A stretch of 64,000 bases of DNA from NCBI RefSeq assembly GCF_003208175.1, contig NZ_QKMR01000024.1, positions 1 through 64,000 of the forward strand, in the 5' to 3' direction. This document shows positions 62,912 through 64,000 of this stretch, in pieces. Both the position numbers and the translations under genes were made by a program. Source of the stretch: Ruminiclostridium sufflavum DSM 19573 (GTDB lineage: Bacteria; Bacillota; Clostridia; Acetivibrionales; DSM-1351). Position 1 is the stretch's first letter; each line of letters opens with the position of its first letter. Under the pieces are notes generated by a model, which was given only the letters and a program-made list of their open reading frames with translations, was not told where the DNA came from and searched no databases.

Positions 62912-62940
62912 ACAAAAGCCGCTAAAATAGCGGCTTTTGT
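62912..62940. terminator. Bidirectional terminator hairpin
   Basis: ACAAAAGCCGCTA, AAA loop, TAGCGGCTTTTGT: a perfect 13-bp stem with T/A-rich flanks on both sides. Confidence 0.85.
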
Positions 62941-62957
62941 CTTGCTTAAATATTTTT

Positions 62958-63030
62958 GGTAGACATATGGGTAGACATACACTAAAACCAATGCTAAAAT
63001 ATTACTGTAAATATTGTTTAGGTAGACAAG
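62958..63030 (+). repeat. GGTAGACA direct repeats upstream of the integrase
   Basis: GGTAGACATA at 62958-62967 and 62970-62979 (12-base period) and GGTAGACAAG at 63021-63030. Spaced repeats like these next to an integrase gene may be arm-type integrase or excisionase sites, or the translated N-terminal edge of a longer reading frame. Confidence 0.55.
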
Positions 63031-63044
63031 GAAACGGTGATATT

Positions 63045-64000
63045 ATGGCAAGAATAGCAGTTGAAAAAAACATTGCTTATGATGATAATAAGAAGTTATA
63101 TTACGTAACTATGGATTATGGTAAGGATAATACAGGTAAGAGGATTAAGACTACAAAAACCTTTGAAAAGAAGAAGGATGCACAAACGGCTTTAAAGCAA
63201 TTTAATGCAGATAAGGTTAAAGGTACATTAGTGTTTCCTTCTACTCAAACTTTGGGTGAATGGCTTTTATACTGGCTAAATGATATTAAATCTATTAAGT
63301 GTGAAGAAACCACTCTTTATGGCTATAGGAACATTATAAATAATCATTTTATAGATGGGTTGGGAAGTTATAAACTACAAGAATTAAAGCCTGTCATAAT
63401 AAATAAGTATTTTAAAAATAAGAAGGATAAAGGGTTAAGCAATAACACTATAAGAAAACATTATGATTTACTGAAAGATGCTTTAAAGCATGCAGTAAAT
63501 GAGGATAAGATTCTTAAGAATCCGTTAGATAAGATTGAACCAATTAAAGAGCAAAAGAATGAAATGAATTTTTATAGTGTTGAACAGCTAAAAACATTAT
63601 TTTTGTTGGTGGAAAATAACCGTATGGAAATAGTGGTAAAGCTTGCGGGAATGTTAGGATTAAGGCGTGAAGAAATTGCAGGATTGAAATGAGATAACAT
63701 AGATTTGAAAAATAAAAAAATTACTATTGCAGAAGCAAGGACTCAGGCTGGGAAAAGTACGATTGCAAAGAGAACAAAGAATAGATCATCGCATAGAACA
63801 CTTCATGCTCCTGATGAAATAATTAATCTTCTCAATAAAATAAAAGAAAATCAGAATAAGCAAAAAGCCTTATTAGTAGAAGCTTATAATGATGAAGGGT
63901 ATATAATGGCTTGGGAAAATGGAGAGCCTTATAGACCAAACTATCTAAGTGATTTGTTCAAAAAAATTATTGATGATAATAAATTACCTCCTCTTCGATT
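63045..64000 (+). pseudogene. Tyrosine integrase gene interrupted by TGA, running off the window
   Basis: From the ATG at 63045: MARIAVEKNIAYDDNKKLYY (AP2-like arm domain), then TLGEWLLYWLNDI (core-binding SAM-like domain), then the catalytic domain with Arg I in AGMLGLRREEIAGLK. A TGA at 63690-63692 follows, exactly where the family has Trp (GLKW). The same frame continues open as DNIDLKNKKITIAEARTQAG to the window end, reaching KLPPLRF just before the expected HDLRHTHA box. One base (TGG to TGA) explains the stop. Assembly error or readthrough cannot be excluded. Confidence 0.8.

Larger units (their letters stand above)
62730..63044 (+). other. 315-base spacer before the integrase
   Basis: No gene. 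It holds the right copy of the GTGTCATAATGCACC repeat (62820-62840), a strong bidirectional terminator (62912-62940) and three GGTAGACA repeats. Confidence 0.6.
52360..64000. mobile_element. Integrative element inserted at ssrA (right end outside window)
   Basis: It contains a TetR-ABC exporter, a serine recombinase module, a defence-type AAA+/protease operon and a tyrosine integrase. The housekeeping content and the dispersed repeat both stop at ssrA. The recombinase part (about 55480-58745) is visibly GC-richer than its neighbours. Both recombination modules carry inactivating lesions, so the element is probably fixed unless helped in trans. Confidence 0.7.

Overview
The window looks like the chromosome of a low-GC Gram-positive of class Clostridia. 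This rests on AT-rich third codon positions, strong AGGAGG ribosome binding sites with frequent TTG/GTG starts, the S10-spc-alpha ribosomal gene order continuing into ecfA-ecfT-truA-rplM-rpsI, cysteine-containing forms of S14, L36, L24 and S4, and a tmRNA tag reading AKNDNFALAAA. A Ruminiclostridium/Clostridium cellulolyticum-like placement is an inference from gene content, not something I could test.

Positions 1-18.3 kb hold a 5S rRNA with its own promoter and terminator, then one long ribosomal protein supercluster: rpsJ to secY, adk, map, a KOW protein, infA, rpmJ, rpsM, rpsK, rpsD, rpoA and rplQ. A leader with two promoters and a terminator-like hairpin precedes rpsJ. A 15-codon leader ORF overlaps the adk start. 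Positions 18.3-24.7 kb hold the energizing module of an ECF vitamin transporter (interrupted by an antisense rRNA-methyltransferase-like gene), truA, rplM-rpsI and greA.

Positions 24.8-51.9 kb are a mosaic of conserved housekeeping genes. They include an orphan type II thioesterase facing an Sfp-type phosphopantetheinyl transferase, an Nramp manganese transporter with DtxR/MntR-like operators, an amidohydrolase with tsaE-tsaB-rimI, an atypical Lon protease, an ECF sigma/anti-sigma/membrane protein operon, a Crh-like HPr lacking the catalytic His, uvrC, a phosphoesterase, the proteostasis block tig-clpP-clpX-lonB, a secreted nuclease, tsaD, a lytic transglycosylase, a cysteine-rich protein, a DUF402 protein, a PHP phosphoesterase, and smpB with ssrA. 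The t6A genes tsaE, tsaB and tsaD all lie here. A 744-base gene-free gap holds a cluster of DnaA boxes. A MITE-like repeat family with 11-bp inverted ends (AAAGTCAATTA/TAATTGACTTT) is scattered through the backbone intergenic regions, and its ends appear to supply -35 boxes to ssrA and to the transglycosylase gene.

From the 3' end of ssrA (52,359) to the window end is accessory DNA. It holds a TetR-controlled ABC exporter, a decayed GC-richer serine recombinase module (one recombinase has lost its catalytic serine region), a three-gene operon of a small HTH protein, an AAA+ ATPase and a subtilisin-like protease resembling the IetAS anti-phage/plasmid-stability pair, and a tyrosine integrase gene interrupted by a TGA. 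The simplest reading is an integrative element inserted at ssrA, now probably immobile, with its right attachment site just outside the window.
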